Assembly (NCBI RefSeq): GCF_029263665.1 | Contig: NZ_JAJUFQ010000003.1 | Coordinates: forward strand, 124,001 to 188,000 | Direction: 5' to 3' | Length of the DNA stretch: 64,000 bases | DNA from: Halomonas sp. | Lineage (GTDB): Bacteria > Pseudomonadota > Gammaproteobacteria > Pseudomonadales > Halomonadaceae | Shown: positions 37,324 to 46,458 of the stretch, piece by piece | How positions within the stretch are numbered: the stretch's first letter is position 1 | Layout: each line of letters starts with the position of its first letter | Program-made: the position numbers and the translations under genes | Notes under the pieces: generated by a model | What the model was told of the DNA's origin: nothing | Databases searched by the model: none | Seen by the model: only the letters and a program-made list of their open reading frames with translations

Positions 37324-37971
37324 ATGGCCAACGATATGCACGATGAGCCTGTTCGCACTCGGGTGAAGTTTTGTGGTTTCACCCGCTCGGATGATGTCGA
37401 TGTCGCCGTCAGGCTGGGGGCAGATGCCCTGGGTTTCGTGCTGTGGTCGGGAAGCAAACGCGGGATCGACCAGCACACGCTGGCCATGCTGGCATCGCGT
37501 GTGCCCGCTTTTGTCACGCGAGTGGGTCTGTTCGTGAATCCGTCCAGAGAAGAGGTCGAGTGCTGTCTTCCGCACCTGGATCTGTTGCAGTTTCATGGAG
37601 ATGAATCTCCTGAGTTCTGTGTGCAGTTCAGTCGCCACTGGATCAAGGCTCTGCGCATGAAGGATGACCTTGACCTGTACCAGGCTGCCGAGGACTACCG
37701 TGATGCACGTGGACTGCTGCTCGATGCCTATCGCCCAGGCGTGCCTGGTGGCACCGGGGAGACGTTCGACTGGTCGCGGATTCCCAGTGATTTGCCAAAA
37801 CCTGTTATCCTCGCTGGCGGATTGTCGGCGGATAATGTAGCGGAAGCCATTTCCCGGGTAAGACCCTTTGCCGTGGATGTTTCTGGTGGTATCGAGTCTG
37901 CGCCGGGTCTCAAGGATGCCGCTGCCATGCGGGCCTTCATCAGCGCTGTGAAGCGCATGAGTGGTTTCTGA
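37324..37971 (+). CDS. trpF: Phosphoribosylanthranilate isomerase
   Basis: 215 residues, 6 bases after truA. TIM-barrel enzyme with the catalytic Cys in VKFCGFTRSDD, then LGFVLWSGSKRGI, LLQFHGDESPEFC, the general-acid Asp in LLLDAYRPGVPGGTGETFDW, and the phosphate loop ILAGGLSADN ... VDVSGGIESAPGLKD. It catalyses the Amadori rearrangement in tryptophan synthesis. trpB and trpA, which often follow, are not here; accD follows after 220 bases with no recognisable gene. Confidence 0.97.
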   Translation: MANDMHDEPVRTRVKFCGFTRSDDVDVAVRLGADALGFVLWSGSKRGIDQHTLAMLASRVPAFVTRVGLFVNPSREEVECCLPHLDLLQFHGDESPEFCVQFSRHWIKALRMKDDLDLYQAAEDYRDARGLLLDAYRPGVPGGTGETFDWSRIPSDLPKPVILAGGLSADNVAEAISRVRPFAVDVSGGIESAPGLKDAAAMRAFISAVKRMSGF

Positions 37972-38191
37972 GCCTGAGCACAAAGGCGATGGAAAAGGTT
38001 ACGGTGAACTGACCTACCCATTACCCGGAGCGAGCCGCTACAATAAGCGCCCAACACGTCTGGATATCTATTGTCTTTCCCGGTACGGGGAGGTGGACGC
38101 CACCGATGAAACATCGGGATGGTTCCGGACAACCGATTCGAATACGTTGCAGGCCTGTTTCTGCGACCGCATTTAATGGAAGACTTCTGAG

Positions 38192-39214
38192 ATGAGCTGG
38201 TTAGACAAGATTGTGCCCTCGGTGGGCCGCATTCAGCGCAAGGAGCGACGGGCTAGCATACCGGATGGCCTGTGGCGCAAGTGTCCCAAGTGCGAATCGG
38301 TGCTTTATCTCCCTGAGCTCGAGAAGAACAGCAATGTCTGTCCCAAGTGTGACCATCATCTGCGCCTGACAGCACGCAAGCGTCTGGACTGGTTCCTCGA
38401 CAAGGAAGGGCGTGAAGAGATTGCGGCTGACCTGGAGCCAGTGGACCGTCTCAAGTTCCGCGATTCCAAGAAGTACAAGGACCGCTTGAATGCGGCCCAA
38501 AAGGAGACCGGTGAGAAAGATGCACTGGTTGCCATGCGCGGTACCCTGGATGGTCTGCCGGTGGTGGCCGTGGCCTTCGAGTTCACCTTCATGGGTGGTT
38601 CCATGGGCGCAGTGGTCGGCGAGAAGTTCGTGCGTGCTGCCAGCCTGGCCCTGGAAGAAAACCTGCCATTGCTGTGCTTCTCTGCCTCTGGTGGCGCGCG
38701 CATGCAGGAAGCCCTGTTCTCCCTGATGCAGATGGCCAAGACATCCGCGGCACTGGAGAAGCTTCGCCTGGCGGGGGTGCCATACATCTCTGTGCTTACC
38801 GATCCGGTGTTCGGTGGCGTCTCGGCGTCCCTGGCCATGCTCGGTGACCTGAACGTGGCCGAGCCCAATGCACTGATTGGTTTTGCCGGACCGCGCGTCA
38901 TCGAACAGACGGTACGCGAAAAGCTGCCGGAAGGCTTCCAGCGCAGTGAGTTCCTGCTGGAGCATGGCACTGTCGACATGATTCTGCATCGTCACCAGAT
39001 GCGTGAGCGCCTGGGTGCAGTGCTGCGCAAGCTGACGGGACAGCCAGCCATTGGCGTGTCCGATGATGAAGCAGTGGGTGATGTTGAGGTCGGTGGCAAC
39101 GAAGTGCCGGGCGATGGAGTGCTGGTGGCAGATAGCGTTGTTGACAGTTCGGTAGAACATGCCAGCACTGACGCGTCCAAGGACGCTGAGCCTTCCTCTG
39201 ATAAATCGCGTTGA
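38192..39214 (+). CDS. accD: Acetyl-CoA carboxylase carboxyltransferase subunit beta
   Basis: 340 residues. Starts [20 protein letters not shown]; the zinc finger is [20 protein letters not shown] plus PKCDHH; the crotonase-fold core includes [37 protein letters not shown] and [20 protein letters not shown]. With AccA it transfers carboxyl from biotin to acetyl-CoA, the first step of fatty acid synthesis. The last 50 residues (from about 290) are an acidic Asp/Glu/Val/Ser tail beyond the catalytic core, consistent with a halophile-like protein. folC follows 9 bases later. Confidence 0.98.
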   Translation: MSWLDKIVPSVGRIQRKERRASIPDGLWRKCPKCESVLYLPELEKNSNVCPKCDHHLRLTARKRLDWFLDKEGREEIAADLEPVDRLKFRDSKKYKDRLNAAQKETGEKDALVAMRGTLDGLPVVAVAFEFTFMGGSMGAVVGEKFVRAASLALEENLPLLCFSASGGARMQEALFSLMQMAKTSAALEKLRLAGVPYISVLTDPVFGGVSASLAMLGDLNVAEPNALIGFAGPRVIEQTVREKLPEGFQRSEFLLEHGTVDMILHRHQMRERLGAVLRKLTGQPAIGVSDDEAVGDVEVGGNEVPGDGVLVADSVVDSSVEHASTDASKDAEPSSDKSR

Positions 39215-39223
39215 TCTTTCGCC

Positions 39224-40543
39224 ATGACTGACGATGCTCCCATGACCCTCGATGCCTGGCTTGCCAGGCTCGAGGCTGCTCATCCCGTGGGTATCGACCT
39301 GGGGTTGGACCGAGTGTCCAAGGTGGCTGAGCGAATGGGCCTGCTGCAGGCACCTATTGCTGAGCGGGTCATTACCGTCGCGGGTACCAATGGCAAGGGC
39401 TCGACGGTCGCCATGCTTGAATCGCTGGCCCTGAAGCATGGGCTGAGCGTGGCGGCCTACACCTCTCCTCATTTGATTCGTTACAACGAGCGCCTGCGCC
39501 TTGATGGGGTAGAAGCCGATGATGAACTGCTGATGGCGGGCTTTGCTGCCGTGGAGCAGGCTCGGCTGCAGCAGGAGCCGGTCAGCCTCACCTATTTTGA
39601 AGTCGGCACCCTTGGGGCGCTCTGGGCCATTGCCCAGAGCCGTCCGCAACTGGCGGTGCTTGAAGTCGGCCTGGGTGGGCGCCTGGATGCGGTCAATGTG
39701 ATCGATCCGAATGTGGCGGTCGTTACCACTGTGGCTCAGGATCATGCTGCTTTTCTGGGTAACGATATTCAGGTCATCGGTCGCGAGAAGGCCGGCATCA
39801 TGCGCAGTGACCGGCCAGCGGTCCTGGGTAGTCAGACATTGCCTCGGAGCGTGCATGAACATGCCGCGCAGATCGGTGCTCGAGTACATGCCCTGGGCCA
39901 GGATTTCAACCATCAAGGCAAGGAAACATGGGCCTGGCGGGGGCGGGATGCCTTGCAGGCACAGATAGAGCTTGTCGATCTTCCAGACCCTCACCTCCCC
40001 AGGGACAATGCGGCCACCGCGCTGCAGGCCTTTGTCCTGTGTGATATCGCTGTGCAGGCTGATGCCTGTCGACGTGCCTTTGCTGAGGTGCAACTGGCAG
40101 GGCGAATGCAATGGCATGGACAGTGGTGCCTGGATGTGGGACACAATCCTCATGCTGCCGAGTATCTGGCCCGACGCCTTGGGGAGTGCTCAGGGCTACG
40201 AGGCTCGGGTCGCCTGCTGGCCCTGCTCGGCATGCTCGATGACAAGGATGCCGAAGGCGTCATGGCGGCCCTGGCACCGGTCGTCGATGCCTGGGTGACG
40301 GTATCATTGTCGGGAGAGCGTGGTCGTAGTGCAGAGGATCTTGCGCAACGTTTGGAACATCGGGGGTTGACGGTGTTGCATTGCGCTGATGATCCTCTGG
40401 CTGGAGCCGAATGGCTGGAGGCCCATATGGAGGAACAGGACCAGGTGCTGGTGACAGGGTCCTTCCTGACGGTTGGTGCCATACTGCAACAATGGCAAAC
40501 CGAGGCCGGAGAACGGCCTGCGTCCATTGAGGGAGCAAGATGA
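39224..40543 (+). CDS. folC: Bifunctional dihydrofolate/folylpolyglutamate synthase
   Basis: 439 residues from ATG 39224 (39242 is an alternative). Mur-ligase-superfamily enzyme: the P-loop is VAGTNGKGSTVAMLES; the omega-like loop is YTSPHLIRYNERLRLDG; VLEVGLGGRLDAVNVIDPNV and TTVAQDHAAFLGNDIQVIGR carry Mg and ATP ligands; C-terminal DVGHNPHAAEYLARRL. It adds glutamate to dihydropteroate and folates. Its stop overlaps the SPOR gene start (ATGA), so these are co-translated. Confidence 0.97.
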   Translation: MTDDAPMTLDAWLARLEAAHPVGIDLGLDRVSKVAERMGLLQAPIAERVITVAGTNGKGSTVAMLESLALKHGLSVAAYTSPHLIRYNERLRLDGVEADDELLMAGFAAVEQARLQQEPVSLTYFEVGTLGALWAIAQSRPQLAVLEVGLGGRLDAVNVIDPNVAVVTTVAQDHAAFLGNDIQVIGREKAGIMRSDRPAVLGSQTLPRSVHEHAAQIGARVHALGQDFNHQGKETWAWRGRDALQAQIELVDLPDPHLPRDNAATALQAFVLCDIAVQADACRRAFAEVQLAGRMQWHGQWCLDVGHNPHAAEYLARRLGECSGLRGSGRLLALLGMLDDKDAEGVMAALAPVVDAWVTVSLSGERGRSAEDLAQRLEHRGLTVLHCADDPLAGAEWLEAHMEEQDQVLVTGSFLTVGAILQQWQTEAGERPASIEGAR

Positions 40544-41205
40544 AATACGGAATGCGTGAGCGGGTCAGCGGCGTCATTATCGTGATTGCCTTGGCAGTGA
40601 TCTTTGTCCCCTTGCTGTTCAGCGACCCGGAATCCCCCAGGGATGAGCGCCCGGATCCGGTGCTGACCATCGATCAGCCGGTAGAGGTCGAACATCGCGA
40701 TGTTCCTGAACCAACCCCGCCTGACGGGTTGGGGCAGATACTTCAGCCTGAGGATGTTACCTCGGCAGGCTCCGCGCAGGATGGCAATCGTGAGGATGAG
40801 GCGCGTGGCCAGAAGAGTAGCGACACCGCTCAGTCATCCGACACGCAATCGTCTCGTTCATCAGAACAGGACAATGCAGCGCAACAGGATTCTCCCACTC
40901 GTGATCCGATTGCAGAACTGGCCAAGGCGGCCGAGCAGCGTTCCCAGTCGCAGGCCAGCAGCACCAATACCGGAGGTGGTGGATGGGCGGTGCAGGTCGG
41001 CAGCTTTGGTGAAGCTGCCAATGCTGAACGCCTGCTGGGCGAGCTGCGTGAGTTGGGGTATCCCGCTTTCACGCGTGCACGTGGCAATAATTTGACCACG
41101 GTGTATGCAGGGCCGTTTGGTGCATCTGGAGATGCACAACGCGTCGTCAGTGAGCTCAAGGCCAAGATCAATCAACAAGGTCTGGTGGTGAGGGTGGATA
41201 GTTGA
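40540..41205 (+). CDS. dedD: SPOR-domain inner-membrane protein (DedD-like)
   Basis: 221 residues, overlapping folC by 4 bases. One N-terminal membrane helix (about 9-29, VSGVIIVIALAVIFVPLLFS), a periplasmic Ser/Glu/Gln-rich disordered linker, and a C-terminal SPOR domain (about 146-221: WAVQVGSFGEAANAERLLGE, LTTVYAGPFGASGDAQRVVS). SPOR domains bind denuded septal peptidoglycan, so a cell-division role is expected. The folC-dedD-cvpA-purF order is the same as in E. coli and Pseudomonas. Confidence 0.9.
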   Translation: MKYGMRERVSGVIIVIALAVIFVPLLFSDPESPRDERPDPVLTIDQPVEVEHRDVPEPTPPDGLGQILQPEDVTSAGSAQDGNREDEARGQKSSDTAQSSDTQSSRSSEQDNAAQQDSPTRDPIAELAKAAEQRSQSQASSTNTGGGGWAVQVGSFGEAANAERLLGELRELGYPAFTRARGNNLTTVYAGPFGASGDAQRVVSELKAKINQQGLVVRVDS

Positions 41206-41852
41206 TGCTGGCAACATGGGTGGATTGGGTCTTTGTTGCGATACTGGCATTGGCGGTGGCGGCAGGGTTTGTGCGAGGTCTGGTTCGCGAGGCACTGGGT
41301 CTTGCCAGTTGGATTGTGGCGTTGCTGGTAGCCCGGGCATTTGCGACGCCTCTGGCTGACCATCTGGCGCCTTGGATCGATAGCCCAGATGGCCGACTGA
41401 TCACTGCTTTTGTGGCGCTGATCATTGTCACCATTCTGGCTTCCGGCATATTGATTCGCATGTTGCAGGCGGCAGTGGAGTGGGTCGGAGCGGGATTCCT
41501 CAATCGTCTGACAGGAGCCGCGTTCGGTGGCATCAAGGCGGCCGCAGTGCTCTGTCTTGTCACGGTTCTGATCGGCTTCACTCCGCTGCAACAACTCAGT
41601 GCCTGGCAGGATGCTGCCGTTCGTCCGCAATTCGAGCAGTTGAGTGCCTGGGCACTTGGCCAGTGGGACGAATTCGGAGGGCAACTGCCCGAACTTCCTG
41701 AAGCATTGCGTCAGGCTCCGCCATCTGAAGAAGCCCCTATGCAGGAAACCCCTATGCAGGAAATGCCCACGGAAGAGGGTACAATGCCAGAGGAACCGGC
41801 GACGAATACAGTGACCGAGGGCCAGGTAATAGCCCCCGATAGCACCAGCTAA
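41205..41852 (+). CDS. cvpA: CvpA family membrane protein
   Basis: 215 residues from ATG 41205, overlapping the previous stop by one base. Four helices (about 4-24, 28-45, 62-82 and 101-121) with the family pattern LATWVDWVFVAILALAVAAG and FVRGLVREALGLASW. The C-terminus is a Glu/Pro/Met-rich tail in which a perfect 15-bp tandem repeat (41734-41763) encodes PMQET-PMQEM. CvpA is tied to colicin V production and purine-locus context in E. coli; its molecular role is unclear. purF follows after 125 bases. Confidence 0.9.
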   Translation: MLATWVDWVFVAILALAVAAGFVRGLVREALGLASWIVALLVARAFATPLADHLAPWIDSPDGRLITAFVALIIVTILASGILIRMLQAAVEWVGAGFLNRLTGAAFGGIKAAAVLCLVTVLIGFTPLQQLSAWQDAAVRPQFEQLSAWALGQWDEFGGQLPELPEALRQAPPSEEAPMQETPMQEMPTEEGTMPEEPATNTVTEGQVIAPDSTS

Positions 41853-41977
41853 GGAAATGGCGAGCGGCTGCAGCACGTTTTTTTGCAGAGCGTTTATGCA
41901 AGAAGCCGCGCATTTCTGGAAAAGATGTTTCTCGCGTCGTCCCGTGACGGCGTATCAAGGCAAGCGAGGTAAGGTGA

Positions 41978-43501
41978 ATGTGCGGTATCGTCGGCCTGAT
42001 GGCCAATCAGGCGGTTAACCAGGCAATCTATGATGCCCTGACGGTGCTTCAGCATCGTGGTCAGGACGCTGCCGGGATGATGACCTGGAATGAAGGTCGT
42101 TTCCTGCTGCGCAAGAGCAATGGCCTGGTGCGCGATGTCTTCCACACTCGTCATATGGCGCGTCTGAAAGGCAACCTCGGGATCGGCCATGTACGTTACC
42201 CGACTGCGGGATCTTCCAGTGAGGCAGAGTCGCAGCCGTTCTATGTCAACTCACCTTACGGTATTTCGCTGGCCCACAACGGCAACCTGACCAATGCCGA
42301 CCAGATCAAGCAAGAGCTGTTCTCCTCTGATTTGCGCCATATCAATACCAGCTCAGACTCGGAAGTGTTGCTCAACGTTTTCGCCCACGAACTGGGCAAG
42401 CAAGGGCCGCATCTGCAGCCGGGCGACATCTTTGACGCTGTACGCCGTGTTCATCGTCGTTGTCGTGGTGGTTATGTCGCCGTGGCGATCATCAATGGCG
42501 TGGGCATGGTGGCCTTCCGCGATCCTTGCGGCATTCGTCCGGTAGTGTTCGGTACCCGCCAGACAGAAGAGGGCCAGGACGTGATGATCGCCTCCGAATC
42601 CGTGGCGCTTGATGTTGGCGGATTCCAGCTGGAGCGAGATCTGGCTCCGGGCGAAGCCATCTTCGTCGACATGAATGCTCAGATTCATACCCAGCAGTGT
42701 GCCGACCGGCCGCAACTGGTGCCCTGCATCTTCGAGCATGTCTATCTGGCCCGTCCTGACTCCTTGATGGATGGCGCCTATGTCTACGGTACTCGCCTGA
42801 TGATGGGGCGCAAGCTGGCCGATCGGATCAAGAGCGAGTGGCCGGACCATGATATCGACGTGGTCATTCCGATTCCGGATACATCGCGGACCTCTGCACT
42901 GGAGCTGGCCCAGCACCTGGGGGTGACCTACCGCGAAGGGTTCATGAAGAACCGCTATATCGGGCGGACGTTCATCATGCCTGGCCAGACGCTGCGCAAG
43001 AAATCCGTGCGCCAGAAGCTCAATGCTATCGATGTGGAGTTCAAGGGCAAGAACGTACTACTGGTGGATGATTCCATCGTGCGTGGTACGACCTGCAAGC
43101 AGATCATCCAGATGGCCCGCGAAGCGGGTGCCAACAAGGTCTACTTTGCCTCTGCCGCGCCGCCCGTGCGTTACCCCAACGTCTACGGTATCGACATGCC
43201 GGCCGCTTCCGAGTTGATTGCCCATGGGCGCACCGAAGAGGAAGTCGGGGAGCTGATCGGCGCTGATCGCATTGTCTATCAGGATCTGGATGACCTGAAG
43301 AATGCCTGCCGGGAAGTCAATCCGGCCCTGGATGAGTTCGACTGTTCTGTCTTCGATGGTGCCTATATCACGGGTGACATCGATGCGGCCTATCTCGCTG
43401 ACCTGGAAGCGTCGCGCAACGATATTGCCAAGCAGGAGCAGAGCGCGGGTGACCATGCGTTGGTCGGAATGCATAATCAGGACGATGATATCGACGATTA
43501 A
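41978..43501 (+). CDS. purF: Amidophosphoribosyltransferase
   Basis: 507 residues. The start is fixed by the catalytic N-terminal Cys2 ([13 protein letters not shown]). Glutaminase domain motifs include [20 protein letters not shown] and [15 protein letters not shown]; the PRPP-binding loop is [18 protein letters not shown]. It makes phosphoribosylamine, the first committed step of purine synthesis. The 125-base leader after cvpA holds no recognised PurR site. metZ follows 11 bases later and is probably co-transcribed. Confidence 0.98.
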   Translation: MCGIVGLMANQAVNQAIYDALTVLQHRGQDAAGMMTWNEGRFLLRKSNGLVRDVFHTRHMARLKGNLGIGHVRYPTAGSSSEAESQPFYVNSPYGISLAHNGNLTNADQIKQELFSSDLRHINTSSDSEVLLNVFAHELGKQGPHLQPGDIFDAVRRVHRRCRGGYVAVAIINGVGMVAFRDPCGIRPVVFGTRQTEEGQDVMIASESVALDVGGFQLERDLAPGEAIFVDMNAQIHTQQCADRPQLVPCIFEHVYLARPDSLMDGAYVYGTRLMMGRKLADRIKSEWPDHDIDVVIPIPDTSRTSALELAQHLGVTYREGFMKNRYIGRTFIMPGQTLRKKSVRQKLNAIDVEFKGKNVLLVDDSIVRGTTCKQIIQMAREAGANKVYFASAAPPVRYPNVYGIDMPAASELIAHGRTEEEVGELIGADRIVYQDLDDLKNACREVNPALDEFDCSVFDGAYITGDIDAAYLADLEASRNDIAKQEQSAGDHALVGMHNQDDDIDD

Positions 43502-43512
43502 GGACGCGACCC

Positions 43513-44706
43513 ATGCACGACGATTTCAGTGCCGATGGCTGGGGTATCGAGACCCTGGCAATTCGTGCCGGACATGATCGGACCCACGAGCAGGAACATG
43601 CCGAGCCGATTTTCCCGACTTCGAGCTTCGTCTATGGCAGCGCCGCTGAGGCGGCGCGCAAGTTTGCGGGTGAGGAACCGGGCAATATCTACTCGCGTTT
43701 CACCAATCCGACGGTACGTACTTTTGAAAAGCGTCTGGCAGCCCTTGAAGGAGGCGAGCGTTGCGTAGCGACCAGTTCGGGGATGGCGGCAATCCTCTCT
43801 ACCGCGCTGGCACTGCTCAAGGCGGGCGATGAGATCGTTGCATCACGTTCACTGTTCGGTTCGACGGTCAGTCTGTTCGACAAGTACCTGGGCAAGTTCG
43901 GCATCACCACGCGTTATGTGGAACTGTCGGATATGAGTGCCTGGGAAGCCGCCATGACGCCGGCTACCAGGCTGCTGTTTGCCGAGACTCCGTCGAACCC
44001 GCTCTCCGAAGTGGTCGATATTCCGGCGCTTGCCGAAATCGCCCGGCGCCATGATGCGCTGCTGGCGATCGATAACTGCTTCCTGACACCCGTGCTGCAG
44101 CGCCCCATTCAGCTGGGGGCGGATCTGGTCATTCATTCCGCCACCAAGTATATCGATGGACAAGGGCGAGCCATTGGTGGGGCAGTGGTCGGACCGGACA
44201 AGTTGCTGGAAGAAGTGTTTGGCGTGGTACGTACCTGCGGCCCATGCCTCAGTCCGTTCAATGCCTGGATTTTCACCAAGGGCCTGGAAACCCTGGGGCT
44301 ACGCATGAAAGCGCATTCAGCTTCTGCACTGGAGCTGGCACGTTGGCTGGAAGCTCACCCCGCGGTGGAACGCGTCCATTACAGTGGCTTGGAAAGTCAT
44401 CCGCAGCATGCGCTGGCCAAGCGACAGCAGGATGGCTTTGGCGCCGTTCTCGGGCTGGAAGTGAAAGGTGGTCGTGAGGGTGCCTGGAGCGTGATTGATG
44501 CTACCCGGCTGCTGTCCATTACCGGCAATTTGGGCGATGCCAAGACCACTATCACGCATCCGGCCACCACGACACATGGTCGTTTGTCCGATGCACAGAA
44601 GGCCAGCGCAGGGATTGCCGATGGCCTGATCCGGATTGCCGTAGGTCTTGAGAGCCTTGACGATATCAAGGCCGACCTTTCCCGCGGCCTGGATGCCCTG
44701 GCGTAA
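43513..44706 (+). CDS. metZ: O-succinylhomoserine sulfhydrylase
   Basis: 397 residues. Cys/Met-metabolism PLP enzyme: SRFTNPTVRTFEKRLAALEG, SSGMAAILSTALALLKAGDE, FAETPSNPLSEVVDIPALAE, and the PLP lysine in LVIHSATKYIDGQGRAIGGA. The C-terminal TRLLSITGNLGDAKTTITHP and TTHGRLSDAQKASAGI are typical. The purF-metZ order is that of Pseudomonas, in which metZ makes homocysteine directly from O-succinylhomoserine and sulfide. The exact acyl group used cannot be read from sequence alone. Confidence 0.93.
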   Translation: MHDDFSADGWGIETLAIRAGHDRTHEQEHAEPIFPTSSFVYGSAAEAARKFAGEEPGNIYSRFTNPTVRTFEKRLAALEGGERCVATSSGMAAILSTALALLKAGDEIVASRSLFGSTVSLFDKYLGKFGITTRYVELSDMSAWEAAMTPATRLLFAETPSNPLSEVVDIPALAEIARRHDALLAIDNCFLTPVLQRPIQLGADLVIHSATKYIDGQGRAIGGAVVGPDKLLEEVFGVVRTCGPCLSPFNAWIFTKGLETLGLRMKAHSASALELARWLEAHPAVERVHYSGLESHPQHALAKRQQDGFGAVLGLEVKGGREGAWSVIDATRLLSITGNLGDAKTTITHPATTTHGRLSDAQKASAGIADGLIRIAVGLESLDDIKADLSRGLDALA

Positions 44707-44780
44707 TCACAGGCACTGTGTTTCTGGCGCCATGTTGCTTCGGAGATGAACAGGCGCAAGTTCAGAATTAGCAGTGATAG

Positions 44781-44840
44781 TTCTGACAGAGTAGTGAAAG
44801 CTCTGACACAGTAGTGAAAGCTCTGACACAGTAATGAAAG
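44781..44840 (+). repeat. Three 20-bp tandem repeats after metZ
   Basis: Three head-to-tail copies of a CTCTGACACAGTAGTGAAAG-like unit (44781-44800, 44801-44820, 44821-44840) with one to two differences each. A partial fourth copy precedes them. They lie directly before the metZ terminator. Confidence 0.9.
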
Positions 44841-44841
44841 T

Positions 44842-44885
44842 GAAACCCTCGACCTTGCACCAAATATCAAGGTCGAGGGTTTTTC
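44842..44885 (+). terminator. Rho-independent terminator of purF-metZ
   Basis: A 13-bp stem ACCCTCGACCTTG (44845-44857) pairs with CAAGGTCGAGGGT (44868-44880), extended by A-T pairs, followed by TTTTT. Confidence 0.92.
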
Positions 44886-45018
44886 ATTGCCTGGTCTTCG
44901 TACTCCAATAGGTGCCATACGTAAATTCCGAATCATTCGTCCATAATTTTTCAACGGTTAGGTGCATTTGATTGGGTTAAGATCGATTTCATCGATAAGA
45001 TCGTGATGTTTGACGAGA

Positions 45019-45061
45019 TTCTGATCCATTATGGAATTTTGACCCATTATGGAATTCTGAC
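45019..45061 (+). repeat. 18-bp tandem repeats before the cytochrome b561 gene
   Basis: Two copies of TTCTGATCCATTATGGAA-like units (45019-45036 and 45037-45054) and the start of a third (TTCTGAC). The TTCTGAC element also opens the repeats at 44781, so the two arrays may be related. The rest of 44707-45088 holds no gene. Confidence 0.8.
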
Positions 45062-45088
45062 TTAACAGCGTGAACTCATGTGAGGCTG

Positions 45089-45646
45089 ATGATGTGGCGA
45101 AACACCCGTAGTGGTTGGGGATTGGTGAGTATTCTCCTGCATTGGCTGAGTGCGATTGCCATTATCGGCCTGTTTGTCATGGGGTGGTGGATGACCGGGT
45201 TGGACTACTATAGTCCCTGGTATCACGATGCTCCCTGGTGGCATCGCAGCATCGGTATCCTGATATTGTTTGCCACCCTGTTTCGCCTGCTATGGCGCCT
45301 CATGCAACCGACACCCCATGCTCACGGCGGCTCTATTGAGCGTAGTGCAGCTGCCCTCGGCCATCTTGCTCTCTATGTATTGATACTGGCGGTACTGATC
45401 AGTGGCTATCTGATCTCCACCGCGGAAGGCAAGGGGATCTCGGTGTTCGGTTGGTTCGAGATGCCGCCACTGATCAGTGGTCTTTCCGGGCAGGCCAGTT
45501 GGGCGGGAGCTGTTCATTGGTATGCGGCGGTGGTGCTGATCGTGCTGGCTGCAGGCCATACTCTGGCGGCATTGAAGCACCACCTGATGGATCGTCAGGA
45601 CACCTTGAGGCGTATGATCAACCCCAGGCATGCGCGCCGGGGGTGA
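45089..45646 (+). CDS. Cytochrome b561-type di-heme membrane protein
   Basis: About 185 residues. ATG 45089 or 45092 follows a GAGG; GTG 45080 is an alternative. Four membrane helices. Heme-ligand histidines are expected in SILLHWLSAIAIIGLFVMGW, WWHRSIGILILFATLFRLLW, GAVHWYAAVVLIVLAAGH and the following TLAALKHH. E. coli CybB is of this type; these proteins move electrons in the inner membrane and can oxidise quinol with superoxide. It is paired with YceI 84 bases downstream, the common yceJ-yceI arrangement. Confidence 0.9.
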   Translation: MMWRNTRSGWGLVSILLHWLSAIAIIGLFVMGWWMTGLDYYSPWYHDAPWWHRSIGILILFATLFRLLWRLMQPTPHAHGGSIERSAAALGHLALYVLILAVLISGYLISTAEGKGISVFGWFEMPPLISGLSGQASWAGAVHWYAAVVLIVLAAGHTLAALKHHLMDRQDTLRRMINPRHARRG

Positions 45647-45730
45647 TGACAGGCGACTGTGTTTTCTAGCGTGACTGTTTGCTAGCGTGACTTTTGCAGT
45701 GAAGTGAAAAACCTATCCAGGAGATCCAAC

Positions 45731-46309
45731 ATGAAGAAGATTGCCATTGCTGCCCTGAGCGCCACGGCGCTGTTTCCGCTGGCCCAGGCTCAGGCTGCCG
45801 ACTATCAGATCGACACAGAAGGGCAGCATGCCTTCGTGAACTTCAAGATCAGCCATCTCGGTTTTTCTTATATCCTCGGCAGTTTCGAGTCCTTTGATGG
45901 CACCTTTTCCTATGATCCGGAAAACCTGGAAGACTCTGCTGCCAATATCGAAGTGGACGTTACCAGCCTGACGACCAACCACGCTGAGCGCGACAAGCAC
46001 ATCCTCAGTGCTGACTTCCTCGACGCCAGCGAATATCCGACGGCGACCTTCACTTCCACAGGCTTTGAACCTACCGGCGACAACGAGGGTGTGCTGACAG
46101 GTGATCTGACGCTGCACGGAGTGACCAACACCATCGAGATGCCGGTAACGCTACTGGGAGAAGGGGATGATCCCTGGGGTGGCTACCGTGCGGGCTTCGA
46201 GGGTAGCACTGAGCTGAACCTGGGTGACTATGACATCGACATGAGCAAGTTCCCGGAGGGCATGCGCTCACTGGAGCTGTATGTGACTTTCGAGGGTGTC
46301 CGCCAGTAA
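45731..46309 (+). CDS. yceI: YceI family periplasmic protein
   Basis: 192 residues from ATG 45731 with CAGGAG before it. The signal peptide MKKIAIAALSATALFPLAQA is followed by QAADYQIDTEGQHAFVNFKI and SHLGFSYILGSFESFDGTFS, then LTTNHAERDKHILSADFLDA. These are YceI (polyisoprenoid-binding lipocalin-like) motifs. It lies in the periplasm and probably binds an isoprenoid quinone-like lipid. It is likely co-transcribed with the cytochrome b561 gene, as in E. coli. A strong hairpin terminator follows. Confidence 0.95.
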   Translation: MKKIAIAALSATALFPLAQAQAADYQIDTEGQHAFVNFKISHLGFSYILGSFESFDGTFSYDPENLEDSAANIEVDVTSLTTNHAERDKHILSADFLDASEYPTATFTSTGFEPTGDNEGVLTGDLTLHGVTNTIEMPVTLLGEGDDPWGGYRAGFEGSTELNLGDYDIDMSKFPEGMRSLELYVTFEGVRQ

Positions 46310-46369
46310 TGCCCGGTGTGTTGCTGATGCCCGCCTGATGGCAGCATCCATCGGGCTGGCTGGTTCACC

Positions 46370-46402
46370 AAACCCCCATTCCCACAAGGAATGGGGGTTT
46401 GT
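46370..46402 (+). terminator. Rho-independent terminator of yceI
   Basis: A 13-bp perfect stem AAACCCCCATTCC (46370-46382) / GGAATGGGGGTTT (46388-46400) with a 5-base loop. The T-run is short. Confidence 0.85.
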
Positions 46403-46458
46403 GCGTCAATATATGGCCTGGCTTTACCCAGAGTGCCAGATCTGAATAGGGGAATTAC

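Noticed and set aside
38201..40153. 650-codon open frame opposite accD and folC
   Set aside because: Spans two well-supported genes on the other strand; no family features.
44781..45061. CRISPR-like array
   Set aside because: Repeats are directly adjacent with no spacers, and no cas gene is near.
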